A DNA stretch of 64,000 nt from Polynucleobacter sp. AP-Kolm-20A-A1 (GCF_018688315.1 NZ_CP061315.1:1612001-1676000); one strand, 5' to 3'; positions 39,829 to 55,254 are shown, counted from the first letter of the stretch. The notes: generated by a model not told the origin, from the sequence alone. A program made the numbers and translations.

Positions 39829-41901
39829 TCAAGCCTTTAGAAATTCTGCGCGAGATCCAAGCCAGCGCTCTAAATGTCGTTCAACCAAATCACCATGATC
39901 TTGGAGCAAACGATCCGCTGCCTGCTGAGCCAACTCAATTAACCAGGCATCCCGCTGCAAATCCACAAAGCGCAACATGGCATCACCGGACTGCTTGGCA
40001 CCCAAAAGCTCTCCTGGACCACGAAGCGAGAGATCACGCTCAGCAATCACAAACCCATCCGATGTCTCGCGCAATGTTTGTAAGCGCTCCTTAGCCGCCA
40101 TAGAAAGTGGCTCCGCGTACATCAAAATACAAACCGAATCCGCAGAGCCCCTGCCCACGCGCCCACGCAATTGATGAATCTGGGCGTAGCCAAAACGCTC
40201 AGCATGCTCAATCACCATCAACGCGGCATTAGGGACATCAACACCAACCTCAATAACCGTAGTGGCGACCAAGAGTTGAATCTCATTCGCCTTAAAGGCA
40301 GCCATTACTGCCGCCTTTTCATCTGCCTTTAATCTGCCATGCACTAAACCTACCTTAAAACCTGGTAGAGCTTGTGTGAGTTGCTCAAAACTTTCTTCTG
40401 CCGTTTGAAGCTGCAGCACTTCAGACTCTTCAATTAAGGGACAAACCCAATATGCTTGCAGCCCCTTAGAGAGCCAACTTTGCAAACCGCCAATGACTTC
40501 ATCGCGGCGACTCGCTTTAACTACCTTGGTTGCAATTGGCTTGCGCCCAGGAGGCAATTCATCGATTACCGAAACATCTAAATCGGCGTAATAAGTCATC
40601 GCCAAGGTGCGCGGGATAGGTGTAGCTGACATCATCAATTGATGGCAGTAAAACAATTCAGATCCAACGCGTTGCTGGATTTCTAAACGCTGCCTAACTC
40701 CAAAGCGATGCTGCTCATCAATAACCGCTAGACCCAACTTAGCAAAGCTGACACTCTCCTGAATTAAGGCATGCGTACCAACAATTAACTGCGCCCGCCC
40801 ATTTTCAATCATCTCTTGTGCAAGTCTTTTTTCTTTCGCTTTCAGGCTTCCCGATAACCAGGCAATTTGAACTCCTAGAGGCTCGAACCATTCCTTCATT
40901 TTGAGGTAATGCTGTTCTGCCAAGATTTCGGTAGGGGCCATGATGGCGGCTTGATAGCCATGGTCCATCACTCTGGCGGCAGCCAAGGCGGCCACCACTG
41001 TCTTACCACTACCCACATCGCCCTGAAGCAGGCGATTCATAGGAAAGGATTTGGAAAGGTCGCTGCTAATTTCCGACCAAACACGCTCTTGTGCGTTTGT
41101 TAATTTAAACGGTAAAACTTTGAGCAAGCCTTCTTCAAAACTTTGCTTTTTTTCCTTTTTATCTTTTATAAAGCTTGGGGCATGTCGCTCACTACGAATC
41201 GCATGTGCACGTTTTAAGGATATTTGTTGGGCCAGTAATTCTTCAAATTGCACTCGACGCCATGCCGGGTGAGTTCGCTCTAATAACGATTGGGTATTTG
41301 CATCTGCAGGTGGTTGATGTAAATAAGTAATTGCTGCCTGTAAATTTGGCCAATCATTACTGGGCAACAACTCTGCCATCAGTTTTTTGGGCAAAAATTC
41401 TGCCAAGCTATCTTGCAGACTTGGGTCACGCAAAGCTTGCGTCACCGCTTTACGAATAATGGTTTGCGACACTCCGACACTTGCGGGATAGACCGGAGTC
41501 AAGCTAGCAGGTAATGGAGCGTCTGGTGCTACCGCTCGAACCGTAGGGTGAACCATTTCTGAACCCTGAAAACCCTCGCGCACATCTCCGCGCACCCGCA
41601 CATGGACTCCGATTGCCATTTGCTTTTGTTGGCTTGGGTAGAAATTCAAAAAGCGTAGATTTAAGGTTTCCGTCTCGTCTTCGATAGTGACGACCATTTG
41701 TCGCCTAGGCCGAAATAAGACCTGATTACGGATAACCACACCTTGAGTCTGGGCTGAGGCAAACCTACCCCGGGCAATAGCCTCCTCGATGGTAAGAAGC
41801 TCAGTCTCATCCTCATAGCGAGAAGGTAAATGCAAAGCAAGGGCCATTGGGCTGTCTAAACCCATCTTTTGGAGTGTGCTTGGCGCTTGTTTAGTAGTCA
41901 T
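39829..41901 (-). CDS. recG: ATP-dependent DNA helicase RecG
   Basis: RecG remodels stalled replication forks and branched DNA. The 690-residue protein has the N-terminal wedge/OB region. The helicase core follows: Walker [20 protein letters not shown] (residues about 288-306), TEILAEQHY, the DEQH box [13 protein letters not shown], and [28 protein letters not shown]. The second RecA-like domain carries [15 protein letters not shown] and [10 protein letters not shown]. ubiA follows by 10 bp. The gene is divergent from queA with only 30 bp between starts. Confidence 0.96.
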   Translation of the reverse strand: MTTKQAPSTLQKMGLDSPMALALHLPSRYEDETELLTIEEAIARGRFASAQTQGVVIRNQVLFRPRRQMVVTIEDETETLNLRFLNFYPSQQKQMAIGVHVRVRGDVREGFQGSEMVHPTVRAVAPDAPLPASLTPVYPASVGVSQTIIRKAVTQALRDPSLQDSLAEFLPKKLMAELLPSNDWPNLQAAITYLHQPPADANTQSLLERTHPAWRRVQFEELLAQQISLKRAHAIRSERHAPSFIKDKKEKKQSFEEGLLKVLPFKLTNAQERVWSEISSDLSKSFPMNRLLQGDVGSGKTVVAALAAARVMDHGYQAAIMAPTEILAEQHYLKMKEWFEPLGVQIAWLSGSLKAKEKRLAQEMIENGRAQLIVGTHALIQESVSFAKLGLAVIDEQHRFGVRQRLEIQQRVGSELFYCHQLMMSATPIPRTLAMTYYADLDVSVIDELPPGRKPIATKVVKASRRDEVIGGLQSWLSKGLQAYWVCPLIEESEVLQLQTAEESFEQLTQALPGFKVGLVHGRLKADEKAAVMAAFKANEIQLLVATTVIEVGVDVPNAALMVIEHAERFGYAQIHQLRGRVGRGSADSVCILMYAEPLSMAAKERLQTLRETSDGFVIAERDLSLRGPGELLGAKQSGDAMLRFVDLQRDAWLIELAQQAADRLLQDHGDLVERHLERWLGSRAEFLKA

Positions 41902-41931
41902 CGTTAAAATCTAATACCTGATGGTAATGCT

Positions 41932-44132
<2,201 letters not shown>

Positions 44133-44141
44133 TAGCCCTAA

Positions 44142-44158
44142 AGGGGGCAAGGCCCCCT
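44142..44158. terminator. GC-rich hairpin between tgt and yajC
   Basis: AGGGGGC (44142-44148) and GCCCCCT (44152-44158) form a tight 7-bp stem with a 3-base loop, 10 bp after the tgt stop. No T-run follows, so it may only attenuate or protect the mRNA end. Confidence 0.45.
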
Positions 44159-44266
44159 GCAAATCACCTCCAAAGCCCCACACAGTTTAGAATTGCGGGT
44201 TACGGCCTCAGGTTTACAGGTCGAAAAACAAAGCAGTTTTTAATTAGCAATTAACGGAGGTTTTGT

Positions 44267-44593
44267 ATGTGGATTAGTAACGCTTTTGCCCAAGCTCCAG
44301 CAGCGGGCGCAGATTCTGGTGGCTTGATGAGCTTCCTCCCATTGATCTTGATGTTTGCTGTTCTGTACTTCATCATGATTCGCCCACAAATGAAGCGTCA
44401 AAAAGAAACTAAAGCAATGCTCGAATCATTGGGTGTTGGCGATGAAGTAGTTACAGTTGGCGGCATCATGGGCAAAGTAACCGCACTAAAAGACCAGGTA
44501 GTTACAGTTGAAATTTCTGCTGGTACTGAAGTGCAATTGCAAAAAGGCGCCATCACTACAGTACTGCCAAAAGGCACGTTGAAGTCTGCTTAA
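44267..44593 (+). CDS. yajC: Sec translocon accessory subunit YajC
   Basis: YajC associates with SecDF in the SecYEG holotranslocon. The 108-residue protein has a single membrane helix at residues about 24-43 (FLPLILMFAVLYFIMIRPQ) followed by the conserved RPQMKRQKETKAMLESLGVGDEVVTVGGIMGKV. An AACGGAGG ribosome binding site precedes the ATG. It stands in the conserved queA-tgt-yajC-secD-secF order. Confidence 0.95.
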   Translation: MWISNAFAQAPAAGADSGGLMSFLPLILMFAVLYFIMIRPQMKRQKETKAMLESLGVGDEVVTVGGIMGKVTALKDQVVTVEISAGTEVQLQKGAITTVLPKGTLKSA

Positions 44594-44631
44594 TGCATTT
44601 GCTTAATACGTCTTACTAAAAGTATCTCAAT

Positions 44632-46491
44632 ATGAATCGCTACCCTCTCTGGAAATATCTAGTCATCGCCGTTGCCCTACTGATCGGCGGACTGTATTCA
44701 TTACCCAATTTCTATGGTGAGGCCCCAGCGGTTCAAGTCTCGTCTGCCAAACCAACCATCAAGGTTGATTTGGCAACGCAGTCTCGTGTTGAAAAAATTC
44801 TGACTGAAGCCAATATCAATAACACCGGCGTCTTCTTTGAGGTAGCTGGCAATGTTGGCTCTATCAAGGTTCGCTTTAATAACACCGATATTCAATTGCG
44901 TGCACGTGATCTCTTGCAGCAAAAATTGAACGTCGATCAGAATGATCCCAATTACACCGTTGCATTGAACCTACTATCCAATACTCCTGGATGGCTTAAT
45001 GCAATGAACGCGCTACCGATGCCCCTGGGCCTTGACTTACGTGGTGGCGTTTACTTCCTTCTGCAAGTAGATATGAAGGGTGCCGTTCAAAAGAAGGTGA
45101 CTTCTCTTGCAACTGATATCCGCAGTCAATTACGCGATAAAAGCATTCGCCATCAAGGTATTGAACGTGGCGCAGATTTCATCTCCATCAACTTTGGTAG
45201 CACTGATGATGCCAATGCTGCTCGCACATTATTAATGACAGCTCAGCCAGACCTCATTTGGCAAGTGAAGCCTACCGGCCTATCTCCAAAGTTGGTAGGT
45301 GAATTTAAGCCAGCTGCATTAAAAGAAATTCAAGATAACGCCGTTAAGCAAAACATCATCACCCTCAATAAACGTGTTAACGAGTTGGCGGTTAAAGAAC
45401 CAGTGATCCAGCAACAAGGTGCAGAGCGCATTGTGGTGCAGTTGCCTGGCGTTCAAGATACAGCTCGCGCCAAAGACATTATTGGTCGCACTGCAACACT
45501 CGAGTCACGCTTAGCCGACCCCTTGGTCTCCACTATTGGCTTAGGCGAAACACCTCCTCCAGGCATGGATACCTTCCGCTTTGGCGAAAACCGTTTAGGT
45601 GTATTTAAAAAATCCGTTATCTTCAGCGGTGATCGCATCACCGATGCAAGCGCAGGCTTTGATCAAAACCAACGCCCCGCCGTAAACATCTCCTTAGATG
45701 CTGCGGGTGGTCGAGTAATGCAAGAAGTTACTCGTGAAAACATTGGCAAACCAATGGGCATGATCTTGTTCGAAAAAGGCAAAGGTGAGGTGCTCACAAT
45801 CGCAACCATTCAAAGTGAGTTTGGTTCCAAGTTCCAAATTACCGGCCAACCAACTACTGAGAGCGCAAATGACTTAGCCCTTTTATTGCGCGCTGGCTCC
45901 TTGGCGGCGCCAATGGAAATCATTGAAGAGCGCACCATTGGACCAAGCTTGGGCGCAGAAAATATTGAAAAAGGCTTCAAGTCACTCTTAATCGGCTTTA
46001 CTGCCATCGCGATATTCATGATGGCCTATTACCTTTTGTTTGGCACATTCTCCGTTGTCGCTTTGGCAGTGAACTTGCTCTTGCTCATCTCAGTACTGTC
46101 AATGTTGCAAGCCACTCTCACCTTGCCAGGTATCGCCGCGATGGCACTTGCTCTGGGTATGGCGATTGATTCAAACGTGTTGATCAATGAGCGTATTCGT
46201 GAAGAGTTGCGTAATGGCGCCTCGCCGCAAACGGCGATTGCAGTAGGCTTCGATAAAGCGTGGGCAACCATTTTGGACTCCAACGTCACCACCTTAATTG
46301 CGGGTCTTGCTTTATTGGCATTTGGTTCAGGCCCCATCAAAGGATTCGCAGTGGTTCACTGCTTAGGTATTCTGACTTCAATGTTCTCGGCTGTCTTCTT
46401 CTCGCGTGGCCTTGTTAACCTCTGGTACGGCAGACATAAGAAGATTCAAAAACTCGCTATCGGCCAAGTTTGGCGCCCACAGGAGAAATAA
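44632..46491 (+). CDS. secD: Protein translocase subunit SecD
   Basis: SecD with SecF uses the proton gradient to pull exported proteins across the inner membrane. The 619-residue protein has an N-terminal membrane helix (MNRYPLWKYLVIAVALLIGGLYSLPNFYGE). A large periplasmic region contains LDLRGGVYFLLQVD and the P1 head. Five C-terminal membrane helices carry PLRAGSL-like LLRAGSLAAPMEIIEERTIGPSLGAENIEKG and LALGMAIDSNVLINERIREELRNG, the conserved D519 loop of the family. secF starts 3 bp downstream. Confidence 0.96.
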   Translation: MNRYPLWKYLVIAVALLIGGLYSLPNFYGEAPAVQVSSAKPTIKVDLATQSRVEKILTEANINNTGVFFEVAGNVGSIKVRFNNTDIQLRARDLLQQKLNVDQNDPNYTVALNLLSNTPGWLNAMNALPMPLGLDLRGGVYFLLQVDMKGAVQKKVTSLATDIRSQLRDKSIRHQGIERGADFISINFGSTDDANAARTLLMTAQPDLIWQVKPTGLSPKLVGEFKPAALKEIQDNAVKQNIITLNKRVNELAVKEPVIQQQGAERIVVQLPGVQDTARAKDIIGRTATLESRLADPLVSTIGLGETPPPGMDTFRFGENRLGVFKKSVIFSGDRITDASAGFDQNQRPAVNISLDAAGGRVMQEVTRENIGKPMGMILFEKGKGEVLTIATIQSEFGSKFQITGQPTTESANDLALLLRAGSLAAPMEIIEERTIGPSLGAENIEKGFKSLLIGFTAIAIFMMAYYLLFGTFSVVALAVNLLLLISVLSMLQATLTLPGIAAMALALGMAIDSNVLINERIREELRNGASPQTAIAVGFDKAWATILDSNVTTLIAGLALLAFGSGPIKGFAVVHCLGILTSMFSAVFFSRGLVNLWYGRHKKIQKLAIGQVWRPQEK

Positions 46492-46494
46492 GCC

Positions 46495-47469
46495 ATGGAA
46501 TTTTTCCGAATTAAAAAAGATATTCCCTTTATGCGCCATGCGTTGGCGCTCAATGCGATTTCTTTAATTACTTTTTTAGCTGCAGTCTTTTTCCTCTGGC
46601 ATAACGGCCTACACCTCTCCATCGAATTTACTGGTGGTACGGTCATGGAGGTCAGCTACCCACAAACTGCACCACTAGACTCTATTCGCACGAAAGTTGA
46701 AAAACTCGGCTATGCGGATACCCAGATTCAGAACTTTGGCAGCTCACGCGATGTGATGATTCGTCTGCCCTTGCAAAAAGATGCTGAAGGCAAGTTGATT
46801 TCCTCTGCGGATCAAAGTACTGCAGTAATGCAAGCGCTTGATCCCGCAACCACTGGAGTAAAACTGCAACGCGTAGAGTTTGTTGGACCGCAAGTTGGTC
46901 AAGAACTGGCAATTGATGGTTTAAAAGCGCTGATCTTTGTGATCATTGGCATTGTGGTGTATCTGTCATTCCGCTTTGAGTGGAAGTTTGCGGTCGCCGG
47001 CATTATTGCGAACTTGCATGACGTGGTCATCATCTTAGGATTTTTTGCCTTCTTCCAATGGGAGTTCTCCCTGTCGGTATTGGCGGCAGTCCTCGCAGTG
47101 CTGGGCTACTCAGTGAATGAATCTGTAGTGATCTTTGACCGTATTCGCGAGAACTTCCGCAAGTACCGCAAGATGAACACGCGTGAAATCATTGATAACG
47201 CTATCACCAGCACCATTAGCCGCACCGTAATCACCCACGGCAGCACCGAAATGATGGTTTTGGCAATGCTGATCTTCGGCGGCCCAACACTCTTTTATTT
47301 CGCCTTAGCGCTAACGATTGGTATTTTGTTTGGTATCTACTCTTCAGTTTTCGTTGCTGCAGCACTGGCTATGTGGCTCGGTGTTACACGTGAAGATTTG
47401 GTGAAGGGTGATAAAAAACCAGACGACAATGCTCGTAATGACGACCCGAACTTCGGGGCACGGGTTTAA
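46495..47469 (+). CDS. secF: Protein translocase subunit SecF
   Basis: SecF pairs with SecD in the accessory translocation motor. The 324-residue protein begins with FFRIKKDIPFMRHALALN, a membrane helix, then SIEFTGGTVMEV. It keeps QVGQELAIDGLKAL and the C-terminal VLGYSVNESVVIFDRIRENFRKY and SRTVITHGSTEMMVLAM membrane signatures. It ends 11 bp before the convergent waaA gene, across an imperfect hairpin at about 47472-47504. Confidence 0.95.
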   Translation: MEFFRIKKDIPFMRHALALNAISLITFLAAVFFLWHNGLHLSIEFTGGTVMEVSYPQTAPLDSIRTKVEKLGYADTQIQNFGSSRDVMIRLPLQKDAEGKLISSADQSTAVMQALDPATTGVKLQRVEFVGPQVGQELAIDGLKALIFVIIGIVVYLSFRFEWKFAVAGIIANLHDVVIILGFFAFFQWEFSLSVLAAVLAVLGYSVNESVVIFDRIRENFRKYRKMNTREIIDNAITSTISRTVITHGSTEMMVLAMLIFGGPTLFYFALALTIGILFGIYSSVFVAAALAMWLGVTREDLVKGDKKPDDNARNDDPNFGARV

Positions 47470-47480
47470 CGCAACAACTT

Positions 47481-50290
<2,810 letters not shown>

Positions 50291-50300
50291 TTAGGATCGC

Positions 50301-50306
50301 TATACT
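50301..50306 (+). promoter_or_regulatory. -10 box giving a leaderless GST transcript
   Basis: TATACT ends six bases before the GST start codon at 50313, so transcription would start at the ATG. The -35 region is weak (CTGCAA at 50278-50283, 17-base spacer). No Shine-Dalgarno sequence precedes the ATG. Confidence 0.45.
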
Positions 50307-50312
50307 AGGCCC

Positions 50313-50927
50313 ATGAAACTAATCGGATCCCTCACCAGCCCCTACGTACGCAAGGTACGCATTGTTTTTAACGAGAAAAAGGTCGATGTAGACCTCGAAT
50401 TAGAGAATGTTTGGGCCGCAGACACCAAAATTGGGGTCAACAACCCCCTTGGGAAGGTCCCTTGCCTGATTTCTGACGATGGAGAGGCCATTTATGACTC
50501 TCGGGTAATCGCCGAATATGCGGATGGCCTAAGCCCTGTAAGCAAGCTCATTCCAGCCGATAACCGTGAAAGAGCTTCGGTTAAAACCTGGGAAGCCCTG
50601 GCTGACGGCGTTATGGATGCGGGCATCTTGGCCCGTTTGGAGCGCACCCTCCGTCCAGTAGAACAGCAAAGCCAAACTTGGTATGACCGCCAAATGGGCA
50701 AGATTGATGCCGCCCTTCGCCAAATGTCTGAACAGCTTGGCGAAAACGCATGGTGTCATGGCAATCAAATTACTTTGGCGGACATTGCTGTCGGCTGCGC
50801 AATTGGATATTTATTATTTCGCTTTCCAGAGGTGAAATGGCAAACGCAATATCCAAACTTAGATCGTCTCTATCAAAAGTTATTGCAACGACCTTCTTTT
50901 ATTGAAACTGAACCACCTGCTGCTTAA
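50313..50927 (+). CDS. Glutathione S-transferase family protein
   Basis: A 204-residue cytoplasmic protein of the GST fold. The N-terminal thioredoxin-like domain starts MKLIGSLTSPYVRKVRIVFNEKK (candidate catalytic serine/tyrosine near residues 9-11) and contains GKVPCLISDDGEAIYDSRVIAEY, the glutathione-binding cis-proline and Glu/Asp-Ser segment. The helical C-terminal domain contains NQITLADIAVGCAIGYL, the N-capping box of GSTs. The class resembles YibF-type bacterial GSTs. The substrate is unknown. A terminator follows. Confidence 0.88.
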   Translation: MKLIGSLTSPYVRKVRIVFNEKKVDVDLELENVWAADTKIGVNNPLGKVPCLISDDGEAIYDSRVIAEYADGLSPVSKLIPADNRERASVKTWEALADGVMDAGILARLERTLRPVEQQSQTWYDRQMGKIDAALRQMSEQLGENAWCHGNQITLADIAVGCAIGYLLFRFPEVKWQTQYPNLDRLYQKLLQRPSFIETEPPAA

Positions 50928-50930
50928 TTA

Positions 50931-50962
50931 AAAATGCCAATCAAAAATGATTGGCATTTTTC
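50931..50962. terminator. Bidirectional terminator between the GST gene and mnmA
   Basis: AAAAATGCCAATCA (50931-50944) and TGATTGGCATTTTT (50949-50962) form a 14-bp perfect stem with a 4-base loop. A- and T-rich flanks suit both strands. Confidence 0.88.
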
Positions 50963-50985
50963 TTTCTGGTGCTGGGCGATGAAAC

Positions 50986-52098
50986 TTATGCGGAAATAAT
51001 TCCGCCACCCAAACAAATATCTCCGTCATAAAGTACAGCAGATTGTCCAGGAGTAACTGCCCACTGTGCATCAGGAAAACTTAATTCGAAACCGAGTGCT
51101 TCAGTTACAGCGCTCAATGTACAAGCAGAGTCTGCCTGACGATAACGGGTCTTCGCTGAATAGTTTCCAGGCGCCGGCATCTCACCAGAAACCCAGCTTG
51201 CATCCATCGCAGCTAGCTTGTTAGCCAATAGCCACGGGTGTTCGTGGCCCTGCGCCACATACAGCGTATTGTTTGCAATATCTTTACGAGCAACATACCA
51301 AGCATCACCATTGCCATCTTGACTGCCGCCTAAACCAATACCTTTGCGCTGCCCCAAAGTAAAAAAGGCTAAGCCCATATGCTCACCAACGATCTTACCT
51401 TCTGGCGTTTTAATGGGGCCAGGTACGCGCGGTAAATAGCGGTTTAAGAACTCCCTAAAGGGACGTTCCCCAATAAAACAAATTCCAGTAGAGTCCTTCT
51501 TTTTTGCATTGTGCAAACCAATCTGCTCAGCAATTTTTCTGACTTCAGTCTTTGGAATTTCTCCAAGCGGGAACATGACGTTTGCCAATTGCTGTTGCGT
51601 TAAGCGATGCAAGAAATAGCTTTGATCTTTGCTCGCATCGACTGCCTTTAATAGCTGGACTTTTCCACCCTCGTGACGAACGCGTGCATAGTGACCAGTA
51701 GCAATCGCATCTGCACCCAAACTCATCGCATGATCTAAAAAGGCCTTGAACTTGATTTCGGCGTTACATAAGACATCGGGATTCGGTGTTCGCCCTGCAG
51801 CGTATTCACGCAAAAACTCAGCAAATACGCGCTCGCGGTATTCGGCAGCGAAATTGACTGCCTCCACATCAATTCCGATCATATCGGCCACTGAAACCAC
51901 GTCTAGCCAATCTTGACGGGCCGAACAGTACTCATCGTTATCGTCATCCTCCCAATTCTTCATAAAAAGGCCAATAACTTCAAAGCCTTGTTCTTTGAGC
52001 ATCCAAGCTGCCACTGACGAATCTACCCCTCCAGACATGCCAATAACGACTTTCTTGGGCCTGGAAGATGGGATTGCGGAAGAATTGAGCGGGATCAT
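50986..52098 (-). CDS. mnmA: tRNA-uridine 2-sulfurtransferase
   Basis: MnmA puts sulfur on U34 of tRNAs for Lys, Glu and Gln. I start it at ATG 52098 (370 aa, [16 protein letters not shown]); the frame is open to 52188 but that extension is not conserved-looking. The PP-loop GMSGGVDSS is at residues 20-28. The catalytic cysteine pair lies in [14 protein letters not shown] and [13 protein letters not shown], and [12 protein letters not shown] and the C-terminal barrel [19 protein letters not shown] are present. It is divergent from the transhydrogenase operon. Confidence 0.96.
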   Translation of the reverse strand: MIPLNSSAIPSSRPKKVVIGMSGGVDSSVAAWMLKEQGFEVIGLFMKNWEDDDNDEYCSARQDWLDVVSVADMIGIDVEAVNFAAEYRERVFAEFLREYAAGRTPNPDVLCNAEIKFKAFLDHAMSLGADAIATGHYARVRHEGGKVQLLKAVDASKDQSYFLHRLTQQQLANVMFPLGEIPKTEVRKIAEQIGLHNAKKKDSTGICFIGERPFREFLNRYLPRVPGPIKTPEGKIVGEHMGLAFFTLGQRKGIGLGGSQDGNGDAWYVARKDIANNTLYVAQGHEHPWLLANKLAAMDASWVSGEMPAPGNYSAKTRYRQADSACTLSAVTEALGFELSFPDAQWAVTPGQSAVLYDGDICLGGGIISA

Positions 52099-52205
52099 CA
52101 AAAAATGCGAGAATTCAATATAAGCTGACAGACCATATTGTAGAAGTCTTAGCCCAATTTCACAGAAATTTAGGCAAAAACCAAGCAAGCGGACTTAGGG
52201 GTAAG

Positions 52206-52231
52206 TAAATAGGTGAAATCAAGCCTATTTA
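52206..52231. promoter_or_regulatory. Perfect inverted repeat in the pntAA upstream region
   Basis: TAAATAGG (52206-52213) and CCTATTTA (52224-52231) are an 8-bp perfect dyad separated by 10 bases, immediately upstream of a TAAAAT box at 52234-52239. It could be an operator for pntAA. No regulator is identified. Confidence 0.35.
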
Positions 52232-52275
52232 ACTAAAATAGATTTTTTTAAAAATTTTGCTTTTGGAGACATGCC

Positions 52276-53406
52276 ATGCGCATAGGAGTGCCACTGGAAA
52301 CAAGGCCCGGGGAAACTCGAGTAGCCGCCACACCAGAAACCGTTAAAAAATTAATTGGTCAAGGTCATACCGTAGTCATTCAAAAGGATGCCGGCGTAAA
52401 AGCCAGTCAACCAGACTCTGCATTTGAAGCTGTCGGCGCGACTATTGGTAGCGCAGCAGATGCATTTGGTGCTGAGATTGTTCTCAAGGTTCGCGCACCT
52501 GAAGCTGCTGAGCTCAAGCAAATTAAATCTGGTGCTGTACTTCTCGGCATGCTAGATCCATTTGATAACGACATGATTGCCGCAATGGCAGCGCAAGGCG
52601 TTACTGCATTCTCACTAGAGGCAGCCCCGCGCACAACACGTGCACAAAGCATGGACGTCCTATCTTCACAAGCCAACATCGCCGGCTACAAAGCTGTCAT
52701 GGTTGCAGCTAATGAGTATCAGCGCTTTATGCCAATGCTGATGACTGCAGCGGGAACCGTTAAGGCGGCTCGCGTACTCATCCTCGGCGCTGGTGTTGCA
52801 GGTTTGCAAGCAATCGCTACAGCAAAACGTCTTGGTGCAGTAATCGAAGCTTCTGATGTTCGCCCTGCTGCTAAAGAGCAAATTGAATCTTTGGGTGCTA
52901 AGTTTGTTGACGTCCCATACGAAACCGATGAAGAGCGCGAAATTGCTCAAGGCGTTGGCGGTTATGCCCGCCCAATGCCAGAAGCTTGGATGAAACGTCA
53001 AGCAGCCTTGGTTGCCGAGCGCGCGCAACAAGCTGACATCGTGATTACTACCGCATTGATTCCTGGCCGTAAGCCACCAGTTCTTTTGCATAGCGACACT
53101 GTTTCCAATATGAAGCCAGGTTCTGTGGTGATCGACTTGGCTGCTGGCAAAGGCGATAACGGTTCAGGAAATTGTCCTTTAACGCAAGCAGACAAAATCA
53201 TTGATGTGAATGGTGTGAAGATTGTTGGATATACCAACTTAGCAAGCATGGTTGCAGCAGATGCATCTGCTCTGTATTCACGCAATTTACTCGACTTCAT
53301 GAAGCTCATTGTGGATAAAGACGCAAAGCTGGTTATCCCGAGTGATGACGATATCGTTACTGCTTGCTTAATGTGCCGTGATGGCCAAGCCGTCCGCAAA
53401 AACTAA
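52276..53406 (+). CDS. pntAA: NAD(P) transhydrogenase subunit alpha, part 1
   Basis: This is the NAD(H)-binding domain I of the proton-translocating transhydrogenase, which makes NADPH from NADH at the expense of the proton gradient. The 376-residue protein begins MRIGVPLETRPGETRVAATPETV and has the alanine-dehydrogenase-like fold. LILGAGVAGLQAIATAKRLGAVIEASDVR is the Rossmann NAD site at residues about 171-200. It lacks the membrane helices found in fused PntA; these are in the next gene. A GGAGA ribosome site lies six bases before ATG 52276. Confidence 0.95.
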   Translation: MRIGVPLETRPGETRVAATPETVKKLIGQGHTVVIQKDAGVKASQPDSAFEAVGATIGSAADAFGAEIVLKVRAPEAAELKQIKSGAVLLGMLDPFDNDMIAAMAAQGVTAFSLEAAPRTTRAQSMDVLSSQANIAGYKAVMVAANEYQRFMPMLMTAAGTVKAARVLILGAGVAGLQAIATAKRLGAVIEASDVRPAAKEQIESLGAKFVDVPYETDEEREIAQGVGGYARPMPEAWMKRQAALVAERAQQADIVITTALIPGRKPPVLLHSDTVSNMKPGSVVIDLAAGKGDNGSGNCPLTQADKIIDVNGVKIVGYTNLASMVAADASALYSRNLLDFMKLIVDKDAKLVIPSDDDIVTACLMCRDGQAVRKN

Positions 53407-53430
53407 TAGTAAAAATACTAAGGAAACACT

Positions 53431-53769
53431 ATGGATCTCGCTGCCTTTCAAAGCATCCTCACCGTTCAAAACATTACCGTGTTTGTCTTGGCCATATTTG
53501 TTGGCTATCACGTTGTATGGAACGTTACCCCTGCATTGCATACACCTTTAATGGCTGTAACGAACGCTATCTCCGGCATCATCATTGTTGGCGCACTGCT
53601 CCAGACTGAAGTAATCGGTGGCGATGAAATCACTCTCACCAGCATCATTGGTGCAGTTGCTGTTTTCCTTGCTTCTATCAATATTTTTGGTGGCTTTATG
53701 GTCACCCGTCGCATGCTTGAAATGTTCAAGAAAAAAGCCCCAAAAGCTGATGCGGCTGGAACTAAATAA
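53431..53769 (+). CDS. pntAB: NAD(P) transhydrogenase subunit alpha, part 2
   Basis: This 112-residue protein supplies the membrane part that is fused to PntA in E. coli. Three to four hydrophobic helices are visible ([57 protein letters not shown]), with the conserved [18 protein letters not shown] segment. The C-terminus is short and basic. It sits between pntAA and pntB in a three-gene operon. Confidence 0.94.
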   Translation: MDLAAFQSILTVQNITVFVLAIFVGYHVVWNVTPALHTPLMAVTNAISGIIIVGALLQTEVIGGDEITLTSIIGAVAVFLASINIFGGFMVTRRMLEMFKKKAPKADAAGTK

Positions 53770-53802
53770 AACCAGAATAAGACCAATATAGAGACCAAAA
53801 CT

Positions 53803-55170
53803 ATGTCAAACATAACCGCTATTTCCTATCTCATCTCATCGGTGTTGTTCATCCTCGCATTGCGTGGCCTATCCTCACCAACCACCTCACGCCAAGGCAA
53901 CACCTTTGGCATGATTGGTATGTTGCTAGCAGTCATCACCACTTTCTTTATTCCTGACTTCAAGCCAGTCATCTCCCTAATTGGGGTTGCGATTGTTGGT
54001 GGCGCCATCATTGGAACCGTTGCCGCTAAGCGCGTGCAAATGACCAAGATGCCAGAGTTGGTTGCTTTAATGCACTCCTTTGTTGGTTTGTCAGCCGTAT
54101 TGATTGCGATTGCCGCCGTGTTTAATCCAGCACATGACCATACTGGCGCTCAGAAGATCGAGCTCTTTATTGGCGCGTTTATTGGCGCAATTACCTTTAC
54201 TGCATCAGTTATCGCTTTCGGCAAGTTGTCAGGCAAGGTTAGCGGCAAACCCGTTAGCTTCGCCGGTCAACATTTACTCAATTTAATCTTGGCTGTTTCA
54301 ATGGTGGGCGCAGGTATTGCTTACTACATGGGTGATAGCCACGCAGCCTTCCTAGCAATGTGTGCAATTGCTTTGGTATTGGGTGTGACTTTAATTATTC
54401 CTATTGGCGGCGCTGATATGCCGGTAGTGGTATCTATGCTCAACAGCTACTCTGGTTGGGCGGCAGCTGGTATCGGCTTCACTTTAAACAACCCAGTATT
54501 GATCATCGCTGGTGCTTGCGTTGGATCCTCAGGCGCAATTCTGTCTTACATTATGTGTAAGGCAATGAACCGCTCGATTCTGGCTGTATTGCTTGGCGGC
54601 TTTGGCGCTGAAGCAGCGGCAGGTGGTGATGATGATGGCGGCCCCAAGAATTACAAAACAGGTTCAGCTGAAGATGCCGCTTTCCTTATGGAAAATGCTG
54701 ACACAGTCATCATCGTTCCTGGTTATGGCTTAGCAGTTGCTCGTGCTCAACATGCCTTGAAGGAGTTGACTGAGAAATTAACCCATCATGGCGTGACCGT
54801 TAAATATGCGATTCACCCAGTAGCAGGCCGCATGCCTGGTCACATGAACGTTCTTCTCGCAGAAGCAGAGGTTCCATACGATCAAGTATTTGAGATGGAA
54901 GATATCAACAGCGACTTTGGTCAAGCTGACGTGGTATTAGTGCTTGGTGCGAACGACGTGGTTAACCCAGCAGCGCGCACTCCTGGCAGCCCAATCTTTG
55001 GCATGCCAATCCTGGAAGCATTTAAAGCAAAAACCATCATTGTGAATAAGCGCTCGATGGCAGCTGGCTATGCTGGTTTAGATAACGAACTCTTCTACAT
55101 GGATAAAACCATGATGGTCTTCGGTGATGCGAAAAAAGTGGTTGAAGAGATGGTTAAGGCTGTGGAGTAA
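53803..55170 (+). CDS. pntB: NAD(P) transhydrogenase subunit beta
   Basis: PntB carries most of the proton channel and the NADP(H)-binding domain III. The 455-residue protein has about nine membrane helices in its first 260 residues. The soluble NADP domain follows: IIVPGYGLAVARAQHALKEL (residues about 304-323), AIHPVAGRMPGHMNVLLAEAEVPY, VLVLGANDVVNPAA and VVNKRSMAAGYAGLDNELF-like VNKRSMAAGYAG. A strong terminator follows the stop. Confidence 0.96.
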   Translation: MSNITAISYLISSVLFILALRGLSSPTTSRQGNTFGMIGMLLAVITTFFIPDFKPVISLIGVAIVGGAIIGTVAAKRVQMTKMPELVALMHSFVGLSAVLIAIAAVFNPAHDHTGAQKIELFIGAFIGAITFTASVIAFGKLSGKVSGKPVSFAGQHLLNLILAVSMVGAGIAYYMGDSHAAFLAMCAIALVLGVTLIIPIGGADMPVVVSMLNSYSGWAAAGIGFTLNNPVLIIAGACVGSSGAILSYIMCKAMNRSILAVLLGGFGAEAAAGGDDDGGPKNYKTGSAEDAAFLMENADTVIIVPGYGLAVARAQHALKELTEKLTHHGVTVKYAIHPVAGRMPGHMNVLLAEAEVPYDQVFEMEDINSDFGQADVVLVLGANDVVNPAARTPGSPIFGMPILEAFKAKTIIVNKRSMAAGYAGLDNELFYMDKTMMVFGDAKKVVEEMVKAVE

Positions 55171-55210
55171 GCAAACTCCTTGTAGAAATAATCAATACTC
55201 AATAAAAAAA

Positions 55211-55224
55211 CCCGCTTCGGCGGG
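55211..55224. terminator. Terminator after pntB, shared with the lipoprotein gene
   Basis: CCCGC (55211-55215), loop TTCG, GCGGG (55220-55224), extended by an A-T pair. It has seven A's before and TCTTTTT after, so it can serve pntB and the convergent lipoprotein gene. Confidence 0.9.
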
Positions 55225-55254
55225 TCTTTTTATTTCTAGTGAATCAGAAATCTC

